NCBI GenBank assembly: GCA_932182025.1
Contig: CAKNXK010000012.1
Location: 61,184-125,183 of the forward strand
Reading direction: 5' to 3'
Origin: an uncultured Candidatus Melainabacteria bacterium
GTDB lineage: Bacteria > Cyanobacteriota > Vampirovibrionia > Gastranaerophilales > Gastranaerophilaceae
Length of the DNA: 64,000 nucleotides
In this document: piece by piece, positions 1 to 8,751 of the stretch
How the letters are laid out: every line of letters starts with the position of its first letter
How positions within the stretch are numbered: the stretch's first letter is position 1
Translations under genes and position numbers: made by a program
The notes under the pieces: model-generated
The model's input: only the letters and a program-made list of their open reading frames with translations
Told to the model about the DNA's origin: nothing
The model's database searches: none

Positions 1-630
1 TACGAAGAGCCGGAGCAAGAAGTAATCTCCTTAACAGAAGAAGAGCCAATTGATGAAATAATTGAGCTTGACGAAGCTGAAATCAGCGAAGATACTATTC
101 TGGTAGATTTTGAAGACGAAGAAGACGAACCTTTAACAGAAGAAGATTTGGATAAACAAATCGTTGAAGACGTTGACAAAGTTTTTACAACAATGAAAGA
201 AGATGCAATTTCTGATTCTGACCTGGATTTTATTGATGAACTAAATAACGAGGAAGAAGAACTTGCATTAGAAGGCTCTATAGAAGAACTTCCTGAAAAT
301 TTTGAAGAAGAAGACGAGGAAGAAGGTTTTTTGGAACCAATTGAAGAGCAGGAAGAAATTTCATTAGAAGATGACTCCGATGACGATATTTTGGAAACAA
401 AAAACACCAAAACACCTATAGTTCCTGTATATGAAGCAGATATTCCGCAAGAAGATATGGTTATGTCTGACCCGATTGAACAAGGAGATATGGTTGTTCA
501 CGCAAAATATGGAACCGGTACTGTTGAAAAAATGATTAAATATGGAACAAAAACACTGTTTTCAATTAATTTTGACAATGTCGGCAGACGTCTTCTTGAC
601 CCTACACTTACAGAGATTAAAAGGGCTTAG
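1..630 (+). CDS. Acidic protein with C-terminal Tudor-like domain, 5' truncated by window edge
   Basis: The frame is open from base 1 to the TAG at 630, so the gene starts upstream of the window. An internal TTG at 148 could be taken for a start, but the same acidic composition continues before it. Nearly the whole visible part is Glu/Asp rich and probably disordered. The last 50 residues (from QGDMVVHAKYGTGTVEK) resemble the small Tudor/SH3-like domain at the C-terminus of PcrA/UvrD helicases (GD-x-V-x-H-x-x-[FY]-G-x-G-x-V pattern). No helicase motif is visible in this part. It lies 14 bp before era and is probably co-transcribed. Function unknown; an RNA-polymerase- or nucleic-acid-associated role is only a guess from the Tudor-like fold. 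Confidence 0.75.
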   Translation, partial: YEEPEQEVISLTEEEPIDEIIELDEAEISEDTILVDFEDEEDEPLTEEDLDKQIVEDVDKVFTTMKEDAISDSDLDFIDELNNEEEELALEGSIEELPENFEEEDEEEGFLEPIEEQEEISLEDDSDDDILETKNTKTPIVPVYEADIPQEDMVMSDPIEQGDMVVHAKYGTGTVEKMIKYGTKTLFSINFDNVGRRLLDPTLTEIKRA

Positions 631-644
631 AGGTATATAGACTT

Positions 645-1541
645 ATGAAATGCGGATTTGTATCAATTATAGGAAGACCTAATGTAGGAAAATCAACTCT
701 TTTGAACCAAATTCTAGGACAAAAGATTGTTATTACTACCGATAAGGCTCAAACAACAAGAAAACGCATCAAAGGAATTTTGACCGAAAATGAAGGACAA
801 ATTATTTTTGTTGATACTCCGGGGGTTCATAGACCTTTAAACAAACTTGGCGAATTTTTGATGGATGAAGCAAAATTTGCGCTTCCTGATGCAGATTTAA
901 TCTTGTTCTTAGTAGACGGATCTGAACCGGCAGGAAAAGGTGATAAATGGATTGCAGAAAATTTACTTAAAGACAGTAAGATTCCTGTAATTCTTGTTAT
1001 GAATAAAGTTGACAAGGTAAAAAATCAACAAAAAATTGAAGAAAACTTGATGTCATACAAGTTTCTTTTTGAAGAAAATATTCCTGTCATAAGAATTTCT
1101 GCTAAAACAGGAAGGAACAAAGATACTTTAATATCTAATATCTTTAAAAAGATGCCGGAAGGTGAAAAACTTTATCCTGATGATGTTGTAACAGAAGAAA
1201 CCATGCGTTCTGTTGCAGAAGAAATTGTACGTGAAAAAATTCTTCTTAATACTCAGGATGAAATCCCTCATTCCGTTGCAATTACTATTGACAGATATGA
1301 AGAAACTGATGAAATAGACAGGATTTATGCAACAATTTATTGCGAGCAAAAAAGCCAAAAAGGTATTCTGATAGGAAAAGGCGGATCCCTACTCAAAAAA
1401 ATAGGCACAGAAGCACGTATTGAGCTTGAAGGAATTGTTGATAAGAAAGTATTTTTAGCGCTTGAAGTTAAAATCGAAAAAGATTGGCGCAAAAAAGATA
1501 AAGTTTTGAAAAATTTTGGTTACGTAAGTGACAAAAAATAA
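645..1541 (+). CDS. era: GTPase Era
   Basis: Ribosome-assembly GTPase that binds the 3' end of 16S rRNA. 298 residues, the normal family length. G1 GRPNVGKST (residues 10-18), G3 DTPG (57-60), G4 NKVD (120-123) and G5 SAK are all present, followed by a C-terminal KH domain with the GKGG loop near residue 243. The ATG at 645 places G1 at the usual distance from the N-terminus and has a GAGG element upstream. Follows the Tudor-like gene closely. Confidence 0.97.
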   Translation: MKCGFVSIIGRPNVGKSTLLNQILGQKIVITTDKAQTTRKRIKGILTENEGQIIFVDTPGVHRPLNKLGEFLMDEAKFALPDADLILFLVDGSEPAGKGDKWIAENLLKDSKIPVILVMNKVDKVKNQQKIEENLMSYKFLFEENIPVIRISAKTGRNKDTLISNIFKKMPEGEKLYPDDVVTEETMRSVAEEIVREKILLNTQDEIPHSVAITIDRYEETDEIDRIYATIYCEQKSQKGILIGKGGSLLKKIGTEARIELEGIVDKKVFLALEVKIEKDWRKKDKVLKNFGYVSDKK

Positions 1542-1589
1542 AATTTACGTGTTTTAGTATAATTGTGTGTGTAGAAAAAAGGTGTCGTT

Positions 1590-3050
1590 TTGATTAATTC
1601 AATAAATGGGATAAGAATAAATAATAATTTTTATCACAACTCCCCATTAAAAAAAGAAAAACAATCAGTTGAGAATCCTCAAGAAAACAAATTTGAGGTT
1701 TATGATTCTCAACTTGCAAAGATTAATAAAGCTCAACTGGCTTTCAAAGGATATTATGGAGATCAGCAGCCATTAAAAAAACTTTTCTACCACGTTTCAG
1801 GCAAAAGTGCTATATATGAAGACGGATGGACACACGGACACCTTTATCAGGTTGGAATGAAAAAATGGGTTAACGCTCATCCTGCAGAGTTGCTTAAAAG
1901 AACAACAGAGCAAGCAATTCAATCAATTTGCACACTTATAAAACCTGCAAACCAATATCCCGGGATTCCACCTTATATTCCATCGCCAAACTTCGGTGAC
2001 AAATGGGGAAGAAGAGCTAACTATATAGAAATAAATCCGCGCACAATTGCCAAATATGAAGGCGGCAGAGTAACAGAAGGATTATTGCAGACAATGAAGC
2101 TTTTACCGGCTATGCCGACATCGCCAAACTCTTTTGCAAACTGCATTGTTCTATCGCAATTATACCCGTCGTTCTATGGTGACGGCTATACTGATGCCGA
2201 TTCTCTATATTGTGTAGATTTACACAAAGGAATTAGCAAAACCCTTACAAGTGAAGGACTGCAAGGAAAAATGGGCGATGATGAGCAAGTAAAAGCTTTT
2301 AACGATGCCGCACACTTATTAGGATTTAAAACAGGCTTTAGAATACCTCTTTCAGCAGGTCAACTAAGAGTTCAAGGTCAGGGGTTTGACTGGTACCACC
2401 ACGAAAAAGCTTTTATTGATGCTTGCGTCTGGGCTATTGAATTAGGTTTTGATGCAATATATTTTGACAGCGCAAAACATATTACCGACAGCAATGGATA
2501 TTGCGGGATAGGAGCGCTGCCTAATAAAGGACAAATGTCTTATATTCTTTATGAAATCCGCCAGAGAACAGGCAGACACGACATTGCTTTTATTGGCGAA
2601 AAGTGCGACAACCGACAAGAATACAAAGAAATGGGATTTACAGCCGGCACAGACTGGGGTAAAGCAGACAACTTTGAAAGTGTTCGCTGGGAATCACAAA
2701 ATCAGGCTTGGTCAGGTGAATATGCTGCAGGTCCTGAAGTTTCCAACGATAATGACGATGGAGGTCCTGATTTTGGAACAAGACTAAACAGAATTAATTC
2801 CTGCTTATTCGGCTACAACAACGTAGGAGAAAAGCTTCCAAGTTATATGCAGCTGCACGACATTATGCCGCTATCGCCATTTTCTAACACTCACGATTTA
2901 ATGATGCGCACACAGCAAATGAGCGGCTCAGGAGCGTGGACAGAATGCGAAAGACATTGGGACGGAGCATTCAACACATCCGGTGAAGCAAATGAATACA
3001 GACACAATGTTTACCATATATTTGAAAACCTTATTAGAAGCAAAGGTTGA
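1590..3050 (+). CDS. GH13-like (alpha-amylase fold) protein, divergent
   Basis: 486 residues starting at a TTG preceded by AAAGGTG at good spacing. After a 50-residue low-complexity N-terminus ending in an AFKG motif, the core looks like a GH13 TIM barrel: GFDAIYFDSAKHI resembles GH13 region II, IAFIGEKCD resembles region III with the general-acid Glu, and SPFSNTHDL resembles region IV. The near-invariant Arg two residues before the region II Asp (R-x-D) is replaced by Tyr (Y-F-D), and region I (D-x-x-x-NH) is not evident. It may therefore be a diverged or inactive glycosidase. No signal peptide is seen. Start and family assignment are moderately secure; substrate cannot be inferred. Confidence 0.7.
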   Translation: MINSINGIRINNNFYHNSPLKKEKQSVENPQENKFEVYDSQLAKINKAQLAFKGYYGDQQPLKKLFYHVSGKSAIYEDGWTHGHLYQVGMKKWVNAHPAELLKRTTEQAIQSICTLIKPANQYPGIPPYIPSPNFGDKWGRRANYIEINPRTIAKYEGGRVTEGLLQTMKLLPAMPTSPNSFANCIVLSQLYPSFYGDGYTDADSLYCVDLHKGISKTLTSEGLQGKMGDDEQVKAFNDAAHLLGFKTGFRIPLSAGQLRVQGQGFDWYHHEKAFIDACVWAIELGFDAIYFDSAKHITDSNGYCGIGALPNKGQMSYILYEIRQRTGRHDIAFIGEKCDNRQEYKEMGFTAGTDWGKADNFESVRWESQNQAWSGEYAAGPEVSNDNDDGGPDFGTRLNRINSCLFGYNNVGEKLPSYMQLHDIMPLSPFSNTHDLMMRTQQMSGSGAWTECERHWDGAFNTSGEANEYRHNVYHIFENLIRSKG

Positions 3051-3096
3051 CACAAAAATTACATCATGTTACCATCAACAAACAAAGGAAATTATT

Positions 3097-3171
3097 ATGA
3101 CATATATTTTAAGACATCATCATACTCATATAAACCCGAAAGGGCTTGGAGTTGTGGTGCCTCGATTCTAA
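3097..3171 (+). CDS. Short His-rich ORF, candidate leader peptide
   Basis: 24 codons, ATG preceded by AAAGGAAATT at normal Shine-Dalgarno distance. The peptide contains HHHTH at residues 7-11, followed by PKGLGVVVPRF. The second half of the ORF overlaps an imperfect hairpin (3136-3194). Codon placement of consecutive His before a stem-loop resembles amino-acid-sensing leader peptides such as hisL. The downstream gene encodes a membrane protein, not a His biosynthesis enzyme, so the role is uncertain and the ORF could be fortuitous. Confidence 0.35.
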   Translation: MTYILRHHHTHINPKGLGVVVPRF

Positions 3172-3194
3172 ACTCCGTTATGTGCTCTTTCGGG
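3136..3194 (+). promoter_or_regulatory. Imperfect long hairpin overlapping the His-rich leader ORF
   Basis: CCCGAAAGGGC (from 3136) pairs with GCTCTTTCGGG (ending 3194) with one mismatch, and inside it GGAGTT pairs with AACTCC. The leader ORF stop codon lies in the apical part. There is no U-tract after the stem, so it is not a simple terminator. A translation-coupled switch upstream of the gene at 3241 is possible. Confidence 0.4.
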
Positions 3195-3240
3195 ATATCT
3201 AAGAGGGAAAAGTAAAGAGTACAACAAGGAGAATTTAAAA

Positions 3241-4422
3241 ATGTCACTAGTAAATATAATATCAGCAGTAGGAAATAATTCCAGCATTTATCCGTTATTG
3301 GTTAGGGATTGCGGGATAGAAATCCCTTCAAAAGTCGGGATGACTTATACACAAAATTTAAAAGACTCTAAACAAATGGCAAACAATGCTGTTCGAGAAA
3401 GATTAATTGATGAATACGGGACTTCTGCAATCTGGCTCGGCGGGATTCCTCTTATGGATTGGCTTTGCGATAAAGGGATTGAAAGACTCGGATACAATCC
3501 TAAAGTTAATTCTGCCCTTTTTAAAGAAAATGAAAAACAAGGGTTGAAATTAAATATTGAAAAATTCAAAGAAGTTGCGCCAAAAGAAGTTAAAGAAATG
3601 GAAAAAGTTCTTAAAAACCGCAAAACTTATGAAAAACTTCTTGCAACAAAGTTTATTTTATCAACAGCTATTCCTGTTGCTCTAATGGGATATTTCTTAC
3701 CAAAAGCTAATTTTGCTCTAACTGAAAAAATCAGAGAAAAACAGGAAATCAAAGCTGGTTCAAACCCAACATTCAAAGGAAGAATGACAACAGCCTTAGC
3801 AAATATGTCAACCGTTAACAAAATGGCAGTAACAGACGGGGGCTTAACGGTCGGACGTGTGGCAACAGCAAGAAACAAATACGAAAAAATGGAAATGGCT
3901 TTCAAAATGGGCGGTATGATGTTCCTTAACTTCGTAGCACCGCTATTGCTTGCAGAAGGCTTAGACAAGCTTTCAGGAAAACTGTTCAACACAAATGTTA
4001 ACCTTGACCCTAAAATTTTAAATGACAAAGAATTCTTAAAATCTATTAAAGAAGACTCTTTAGCTCTTCCAAAAGACAATATTGTTGAATTCTTAGACAA
4101 AAATCCTGAAGAAAAATTCTCAAAACTTGTCAGCAAATACTGCGGAGTAAACTACCTTGAAAACGGTTCCAGAGACCCGCGCTCTTACGTTGATGAAAAG
4201 AAAATCAAAGCATTCCAGAAAGAAATCGAAAAATTTGCACAACAAGCAAAGACAAGCGGAGACGTAGATAAATTTGCAAAAAAAGCTCTAAAAGTTAAGT
4301 CCGGTAATATCTTAGCTAACGTTGCAATAAGCAGTTTCTTACTTGCAGTAGCATTACCTAAAGTAACATTCATGCTTCGCAAAAAAGTAACAGGCTCTGA
4401 TGCAGAACCGGGTTTATTATAA
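3241..4422 (+). CDS. Membrane protein of unknown function
   Basis: 393 residues, ATG with AAGGAG upstream. Three hydrophobic stretches are visible at about residues 138-158, 228-247 and 362-380, separated by charged Lys/Glu-rich helical regions; the last 20 residues are basic. It contains an internal TFKG. I recognise no named domain. It is preceded by the small His-rich ORF and hairpin, which may control it, and faces the minus-strand gatD gene. Probably lineage restricted. Confidence 0.75.
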   Translation: MSLVNIISAVGNNSSIYPLLVRDCGIEIPSKVGMTYTQNLKDSKQMANNAVRERLIDEYGTSAIWLGGIPLMDWLCDKGIERLGYNPKVNSALFKENEKQGLKLNIEKFKEVAPKEVKEMEKVLKNRKTYEKLLATKFILSTAIPVALMGYFLPKANFALTEKIREKQEIKAGSNPTFKGRMTTALANMSTVNKMAVTDGGLTVGRVATARNKYEKMEMAFKMGGMMFLNFVAPLLLAEGLDKLSGKLFNTNVNLDPKILNDKEFLKSIKEDSLALPKDNIVEFLDKNPEEKFSKLVSKYCGVNYLENGSRDPRSYVDEKKIKAFQKEIEKFAQQAKTSGDVDKFAKKALKVKSGNILANVAISSFLLAVALPKVTFMLRKKVTGSDAEPGLL

Positions 4423-4519
4423 CAAGAGGCGGACGACAATCGCAACACAACAAGCATGAAGTTGAGACTACTAGTCGTCCTCTGCTGACTCTGCTACAAG
4501 TTGGTTCACACTGGTCGAG

Positions 4520-5218
4520 TTAATAAGCTTTTTCAATAAGCGAATTGTGAGCTATCATCTCAATCTCATCATCAAGAGGTGCAAGTTTCTCACCTATGGC
4601 AAGCTCTATCATATAGTCCGCGAAATGAATATTTTTAGGCAAAAACGAACCGTGCATATATGTCCCAAAAACATTTTTGAACCGTGCACCTTCGGTTTTG
4701 TCCTGACCATTGTTGCCATTACCAACAACCATTGTACCAAGCGGTTTTGTCTCACCTTGTAAATATGTTAGTCCGCTATGATTTTCAAACCCGACCAGAG
4801 TATCAGGAGTCAGATAACCAGTCTTTGCGGTAACATTTCCTATAAAACGTTTATTTCCGGCTACGGTATAAGCATCCAAAAGACTTATCCCTAATAGCTT
4901 ATCACCTTCGTGAGGCTGATAGTAATGCCCCATTAGCTGATAACCGCCGCAAATTCCAAGAAATACAGCACCTCTATCGCGTTCAGCCGTTAAAAACTCT
5001 TTATGTTTTTGAAGCTCTTTTGAGACTTCAATCTGCTGCAAATCCTGTCCCCCGCCAATAAAATAAATATCGTGCTCAACAATTGAGTCTCCTACATTTA
5101 TCTCATCGATATTTACTCCAATTCCACGCCATTCGCAACGTTTTTTGAGAGTTAAAACATTACCGCCATCACCATAAATATTAAGTAGTTTCGGGTATAA
5201 ATGCGCAATTCTTAGCAT
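4520..5218 (-). CDS. gatD: Type 1 glutamine amidotransferase, GatD-like
   Basis: 232 residues of the CobB/CobQ-type class I glutaminase family. The nucleophile is Cys90 in GICGGYQLMG, and the catalytic His189 lies in TYMHG. This length and architecture match GatD, which supplies ammonia to MurT for amidation of lipid II D-glutamate to isoglutamine. No murT is in the window, so the partner must be elsewhere. Last gene of pilT-recO-gatD; its ATG overlaps the recO end by 7 bp, indicating translational coupling. A CobQ-like role without MurT cannot be excluded. Confidence 0.8.
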   Translation of the reverse strand: MLRIAHLYPKLLNIYGDGGNVLTLKKRCEWRGIGVNIDEINVGDSIVEHDIYFIGGGQDLQQIEVSKELQKHKEFLTAERDRGAVFLGICGGYQLMGHYYQPHEGDKLLGISLLDAYTVAGNKRFIGNVTAKTGYLTPDTLVGFENHSGLTYLQGETKPLGTMVVGNGNNGQDKTEGARFKNVFGTYMHGSFLPKNIHFADYMIELAIGEKLAPLDDEIEMIAHNSLIEKAY

Positions 5219-5985
5219 TGTAAAGCAAGCTCCTTGAACACTTTAACAGATTTTGCAGTCCTATTAGTATGTGTTTTTATATACTCATCCAGCAAATCAA
5301 AACACACCTGACAAACTTTTTCTGTTGCTTTTTGATCATAATCACTTTCGTAATCAAAATCAAACTGAAGCATCGCTTGCAAAAAGTCTCTGAGTTTGTG
5401 ATGCATCTTGAGTTTTACACCAAGTGTTTCATTACATTCTTTACAAATAATCCCGCCCATAGAAGAAGAAAAATACATATCTTCATCTAAAATTTGTTCG
5501 CGGCAGCAAAGGCAAGTATCCAATTCAACGCAAAAACCCATTACAAGAAGGAGTTTTAACTGGAACTTAATCACTGCAATAAGAGCATCTTTTTTTGTTT
5601 CAGACACGGAAATTCTGTTTAATGCCTTATAAAGCAGTTCGTAGATTTCTTTCGAGGCACTTTCTGAACCTTCTCCAAAATTAACGACAAGCTCTGAAAC
5701 ATAAGAAGAAAGCATTAATTTATCTATGTCTTCTCTTGATTTTTTAAAGTTATTAACAGTTTGAGCCTGAATAATAGTATCCATTGAACGACCTTTCAAC
5801 AACTGCAAAGAATTAGCAACCAGCAAATCCATTCTTGCCCCGAGTTTGCTTTTAGGTTTCTTAATCCCTTTTGCTACACCTTTTATAAGTCCATTGTCCT
5901 TTGAATACATAACAATAATTTTGTCTGCATCATTAAGATTATAAGATTTTAAATTAATAGCTTCTGTAACGTAATTATTAGTCAT
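5212..5985 (-). CDS. recO: DNA repair protein RecO
   Basis: Recombination mediator that helps load RecA on SSB-coated DNA (RecFOR pathway). The N-terminal OB-fold begins TNNYVTEAINLKSYNLNDAD and is followed by the helical domain with a Cys4 zinc site (CLCC near the middle and CKEC 22 residues later). The frame is open further upstream to 6057, but the ATG at 5985 matches the family N-terminus. It overlaps the end of pilT by 8 bp. Confidence 0.9.
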   Translation of the reverse strand: MTNNYVTEAINLKSYNLNDADKIIVMYSKDNGLIKGVAKGIKKPKSKLGARMDLLVANSLQLLKGRSMDTIIQAQTVNNFKKSREDIDKLMLSSYVSELVVNFGEGSESASKEIYELLYKALNRISVSETKKDALIAVIKFQLKLLLVMGFCVELDTCLCCREQILDEDMYFSSSMGGIICKECNETLGVKLKMHHKLRDFLQAMLQFDFDYESDYDQKATEKVCQVCFDLLDEYIKTHTNRTAKSVKVFKELALQC

Positions 5986-7075
5986 AATATGATTTAGTAC
6001 CCTGATAAACCCCTCTGAATATTTTTTCCAACTCATTAGTATCATTTGAGCTGTCAAGAGCCTCTTCTTGTGAAATTAGTTCTGCTTCTACAAGCCTTGC
6101 AAGAGAAATATTCATTGAAACCATATCATCAATTGTATTATCGCCAAGAAGCTCATAAATAGCTTCTGTATTATCTTTTTGAATATAATCTCTGATAGTA
6201 GAAGTAACAACCATAATTTCGCATGCCGGATAACGTGTTTGTTTAGATTCAGAATATACAAGTTTTTGAGCAATAGTAGCTCTCAACGTATCTGCAACCT
6301 GTCTTCTAACAATTTCTCTGTTGGACTCTTCAAACATATTGATAATTCTGTTAATTGTTTGAACAGCATCATTTGTGTGAAGTGTAGATAATACAAGGTG
6401 ACCTGTTTCAGCTGCTTTCAAAGCTGCTGCCATTGTATCTTTATCACGGATTTCTCCGATAAAGATTACATCAGGGTCTTGTCTCAATGCATATTTAATA
6501 CCATCAGAAAAACTGTCAGTATCAACACCGACCTGACGCTGAGAAATAATACTTTTCTGGCAATTAAACACATATTCAATAGGATCTTCAATAGTAATAA
6601 TGTGTTTTGATGTTTTCAAACTTATTTCATTAATAAGTGACGCAAGGGTGGTTGATTTACCGCTGCCGGTTGGACCTGTCACAAGAATAATGCCGTTTTG
6701 GGAATCAATAACCCTATTCAAAACCTCCGGCAAGGACAAGTCTTTTAATTGAGGAATTCCATAAGGAATATTTCTGATAACAAGAGCCGGCTGACCGAGC
6801 TGTCTGTTATAATTCACCCTAAATCTTGAGCAACCTTTAATTTCATACATAAAGTCCAAATCGCGCATAGATAAAACAGCATCACGAACAGACAATGGAG
6901 CGATTTCAAGAACAGCCATATCCAAATCTTCCTTGGTCAATGCATCCATACTTATTTTTCTGATATAACCGTTCTTTCTTATATAAGGCGATTGCCCTAC
7001 TTTTAAGTGTTCATCGGAAGCCCCTGTTGCAACAGCACTTCTTAAAAATTGCACAATATTGAATGTTTCAGACAT
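5978..7075 (-). CDS. pilT: Type IV pilus retraction ATPase PilT
   Basis: 365 residues from the ATG at 7075, which has GGGAGAGG about 8 nt upstream; the open frame extends 12 codons further without a better signal. Walker A GPTGSGKST is at about residues 134-142, the Asp box and Walker B (PDVIFIGEIRD) and the His box (HLVLSTLHTNDA) follow. This is the hexameric retraction motor of twitching pili rather than PilB, judging by length and the lack of a PilB N-terminal domain and zinc site. First gene of pilT-recO-gatD. No other pilus gene is in the window. Confidence 0.93.
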   Translation of the reverse strand: MSETFNIVQFLRSAVATGASDEHLKVGQSPYIRKNGYIRKISMDALTKEDLDMAVLEIAPLSVRDAVLSMRDLDFMYEIKGCSRFRVNYNRQLGQPALVIRNIPYGIPQLKDLSLPEVLNRVIDSQNGIILVTGPTGSGKSTTLASLINEISLKTSKHIITIEDPIEYVFNCQKSIISQRQVGVDTDSFSDGIKYALRQDPDVIFIGEIRDKDTMAAALKAAETGHLVLSTLHTNDAVQTINRIINMFEESNREIVRRQVADTLRATIAQKLVYSESKQTRYPACEIMVVTSTIRDYIQKDNTEAIYELLGDNTIDDMVSMNISLARLVEAELISQEEALDSSNDTNELEKIFRGVYQGTKSYYD

Positions 7076-7145
7076 AACAAATCCTCTCCCAAACTTATTA
7101 TATACTAACATTGTAACAATCTTTTGACAAGAAATTTACAAAAAA

Positions 7146-7168
7146 AATCCGAACTCTCTGTTCGGATT
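7146..7168 (-). terminator. Rho-independent terminator of the Cys-repeat gene
   Basis: AATCCGAAC and GTTCGGATT form a perfect 9-bp stem with a 5-nt loop. On the minus strand the stem is followed by a run of eight T. Confidence 0.85.
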
Positions 7169-7191
7169 AAAATCTTTTTCTTTAAAACTTC

Positions 7192-7536
7192 TTAGCAGCT
7201 ATAACTGCATCCACCGCCTGAAAAACTTGATCCTGATGAAGATGAAGCAATTGAACCGCAAGATTCACCACCGCCTGAGTATGCAATAGAGCCACAAGAC
7301 TCACTACCTGAATAAGCGATTGAACCGCAAGATTCATAGCTTTCACCAAATGCAACAATAGTTGCATCAGAAGGACCTGAATAAAAACTGCATGTATCAT
7401 TTCCGCAATCATTAGAATTTAGAAGAGATACTGTATTTGAAATTAGATTTGTTGATTTCGGTTTTACGTCTGCACCAATAAACTTAAAGCAAGCATTTGT
7501 TTTTTCTTCTGAACCTGTAAATGTTAAATATGCCAT
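7192..7536 (-). CDS. Small Cys/Ser/Gly-rich repeat protein
   Basis: 114 residues. The N-terminal 60 residues (MAYLTFTGSEEK onward) have ordinary composition. The C-terminal half carries three copies of ESCGSIA[YS]S at about residues 68-76, 79-87 and 91-99 and ends SFSGGGCSYSC. AGGAT precedes the ATG and a strong terminator follows the stop, so it is an independent unit. No signal peptide is obvious. The layout (ordinary leader, repetitive Cys/Ser C-terminus) resembles precursor peptides of ribosomally made natural products, but a structural or metal-binding protein is equally possible. It diverges from the GshB-like ligase at 7705. Confidence 0.75.
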   Translation of the reverse strand: MAYLTFTGSEEKTNACFKFIGADVKPKSTNLISNTVSLLNSNDCGNDTCSFYSGPSDATIVAFGESYESCGSIAYSGSESCGSIAYSGGGESCGSIASSSSGSSFSGGGCSYSC

Positions 7537-7704
7537 CTTTTACAATCCTATACTTTGTGTTTACATCTATATAAAGTATTTCTATTTTTTCGAATTTCAA
7601 GACTCATTTTATTCGTTACAATTCTTAATATTAATATCCTAATCTATAAGATAGTTTACATTAAGATATGCAGGTGGTAACATCCAATAATAGAGGATAT
7701 TAAA

Positions 7705-8655
7705 ATGAAAAAAATCTTATTTATAATAGACAAAATCGAGCTTAAGTATTTTGAATTTAACAAACTTGTAACAAACTTTTGGATTATTAAAGAATTCTTA
7801 GACAGAGGGGAAGATGTTTATATAACGACCACACCAAATCTTTCTCTAAAAGGAAAAACTGCTTTTGCAAGATGTTACAGAAGCTTTGAAGAAAATAATG
7901 ATATTTTTTATAAAAAAGAATTATCCGAAATGGAGATAAACAGTTTTGATTTGGTAATGTTTAGACCAGACCCGCCTGTTGATATTGATTATATTAATGC
8001 AACATACATTTTTGACTTTGTTGATACAAAAGTTGTTAATTCTCCAAAATCTATCAGAGATTTTAACGAAAAACTTCACAGCATATATTTTAGTGAATAT
8101 ATGACAGACACTCTTGTAACCTCTTCATTAAGTGATATAGAAGATTTTCTATTAAAGAAACGTCAAATTGTATTAAAACCCTTAAACAGATGCTTCGGTT
8201 CAGGAGTAATGTATCTTTATGAAGGAGACCCAAATACAAGAACAATAATCAATACACTTACAAATAATGAAACAACATTAGTCATGGTTCAAGAATTTAT
8301 TCCAGAAGTAAAAGCCGGTGATATTAGAGTCTTAACTCTTGGGGATAAAATCTTACCTTACAGCATCAAAAAGCTTCCAAGTAAAGACGATTTCAAGTTT
8401 AACACTCATTCTGATAGCTTTATAGTAAAATCAGAACTTTCCAAAGAAGAGTTAAACTATTTTACGCCCGTAGCGCAAAAACTTAACTCTCTTGGCATTG
8501 AAATGGCAGGACTTGATGTTATTAACGGAAAAATCATTGAAGTAAACGTAACAAGCCCATGCTACTTTATAAAAGAAATAAATAATTTGTATAATGCCAG
8601 TATAGAAAAAGAACTTGGAGATTACCTGTTGACCCCAAGCTTGTTATCCTTATAA
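7705..8655 (+). CDS. Glutathione synthetase-like ATP-grasp ligase
   Basis: 316 residues, close to the 315 of E. coli GshB. ATG with GAGGAT upstream. The ATP-grasp core shows VLKPLNRCFGSG near residue 153, VQEFIPEVKAGDIRVLTLGD near 205-225, and the C-terminal metal-binding IEVNVTSPC. The usual GshB glycine-rich loop (RGNLAAGG) is replaced by KFNTHSDSFIV, which may change the substrate. No gamma-glutamylcysteine synthetase is in the window. The neighbour on the other strand encodes a Cys-rich repeat protein, so a peptide substrate is conceivable. GshB-family membership is clear; actual glutathione synthesis is not. Confidence 0.8.
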   Translation: MKKILFIIDKIELKYFEFNKLVTNFWIIKEFLDRGEDVYITTTPNLSLKGKTAFARCYRSFEENNDIFYKKELSEMEINSFDLVMFRPDPPVDIDYINATYIFDFVDTKVVNSPKSIRDFNEKLHSIYFSEYMTDTLVTSSLSDIEDFLLKKRQIVLKPLNRCFGSGVMYLYEGDPNTRTIINTLTNNETTLVMVQEFIPEVKAGDIRVLTLGDKILPYSIKKLPSKDDFKFNTHSDSFIVKSELSKEELNYFTPVAQKLNSLGIEMAGLDVINGKIIEVNVTSPCYFIKEINNLYNASIEKELGDYLLTPSLLSL

Positions 8656-8751
8656 ATATATAGTATAATCAATTATATGATGTATTCAGAGATTTGTTCT
8701 CTGTTGTATTATATAATTAATAGTAGTTACGTTTAGATAAGAAGGATTATT

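Noticed and set aside
148..630. Complete 160-residue gene starting at TTG 148
   Set aside because: The same frame and composition are open to base 1, and no ribosome site precedes the TTG; the gene is truncated by the window.
4423..4519. GGACGAC/GTCGTCC inverted repeat between convergent genes, and similarity of CTACAAG...GGTTCACA to the 88-bp repeat
   Set aside because: The loop is long and lacks a U-run, and the shared words are too short to claim another repeat copy.
7182..7412. Alternative minus-strand frame over the Cys-repeat gene
   Set aside because: The frame gives a low-complexity Leu/Val/Gln product without Shine-Dalgarno; the 7536-7192 frame has both a ribosome site and a terminator just after its stop.
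7192..8655. Microviridin/graspetide cluster
   Set aside because: The ligase matches glutathione synthetase rather than the graspetide ligases, and the Cys-repeat protein lacks the Thr/Ser-Glu/Asp core of those peptides; kept only as a general hypothesis.
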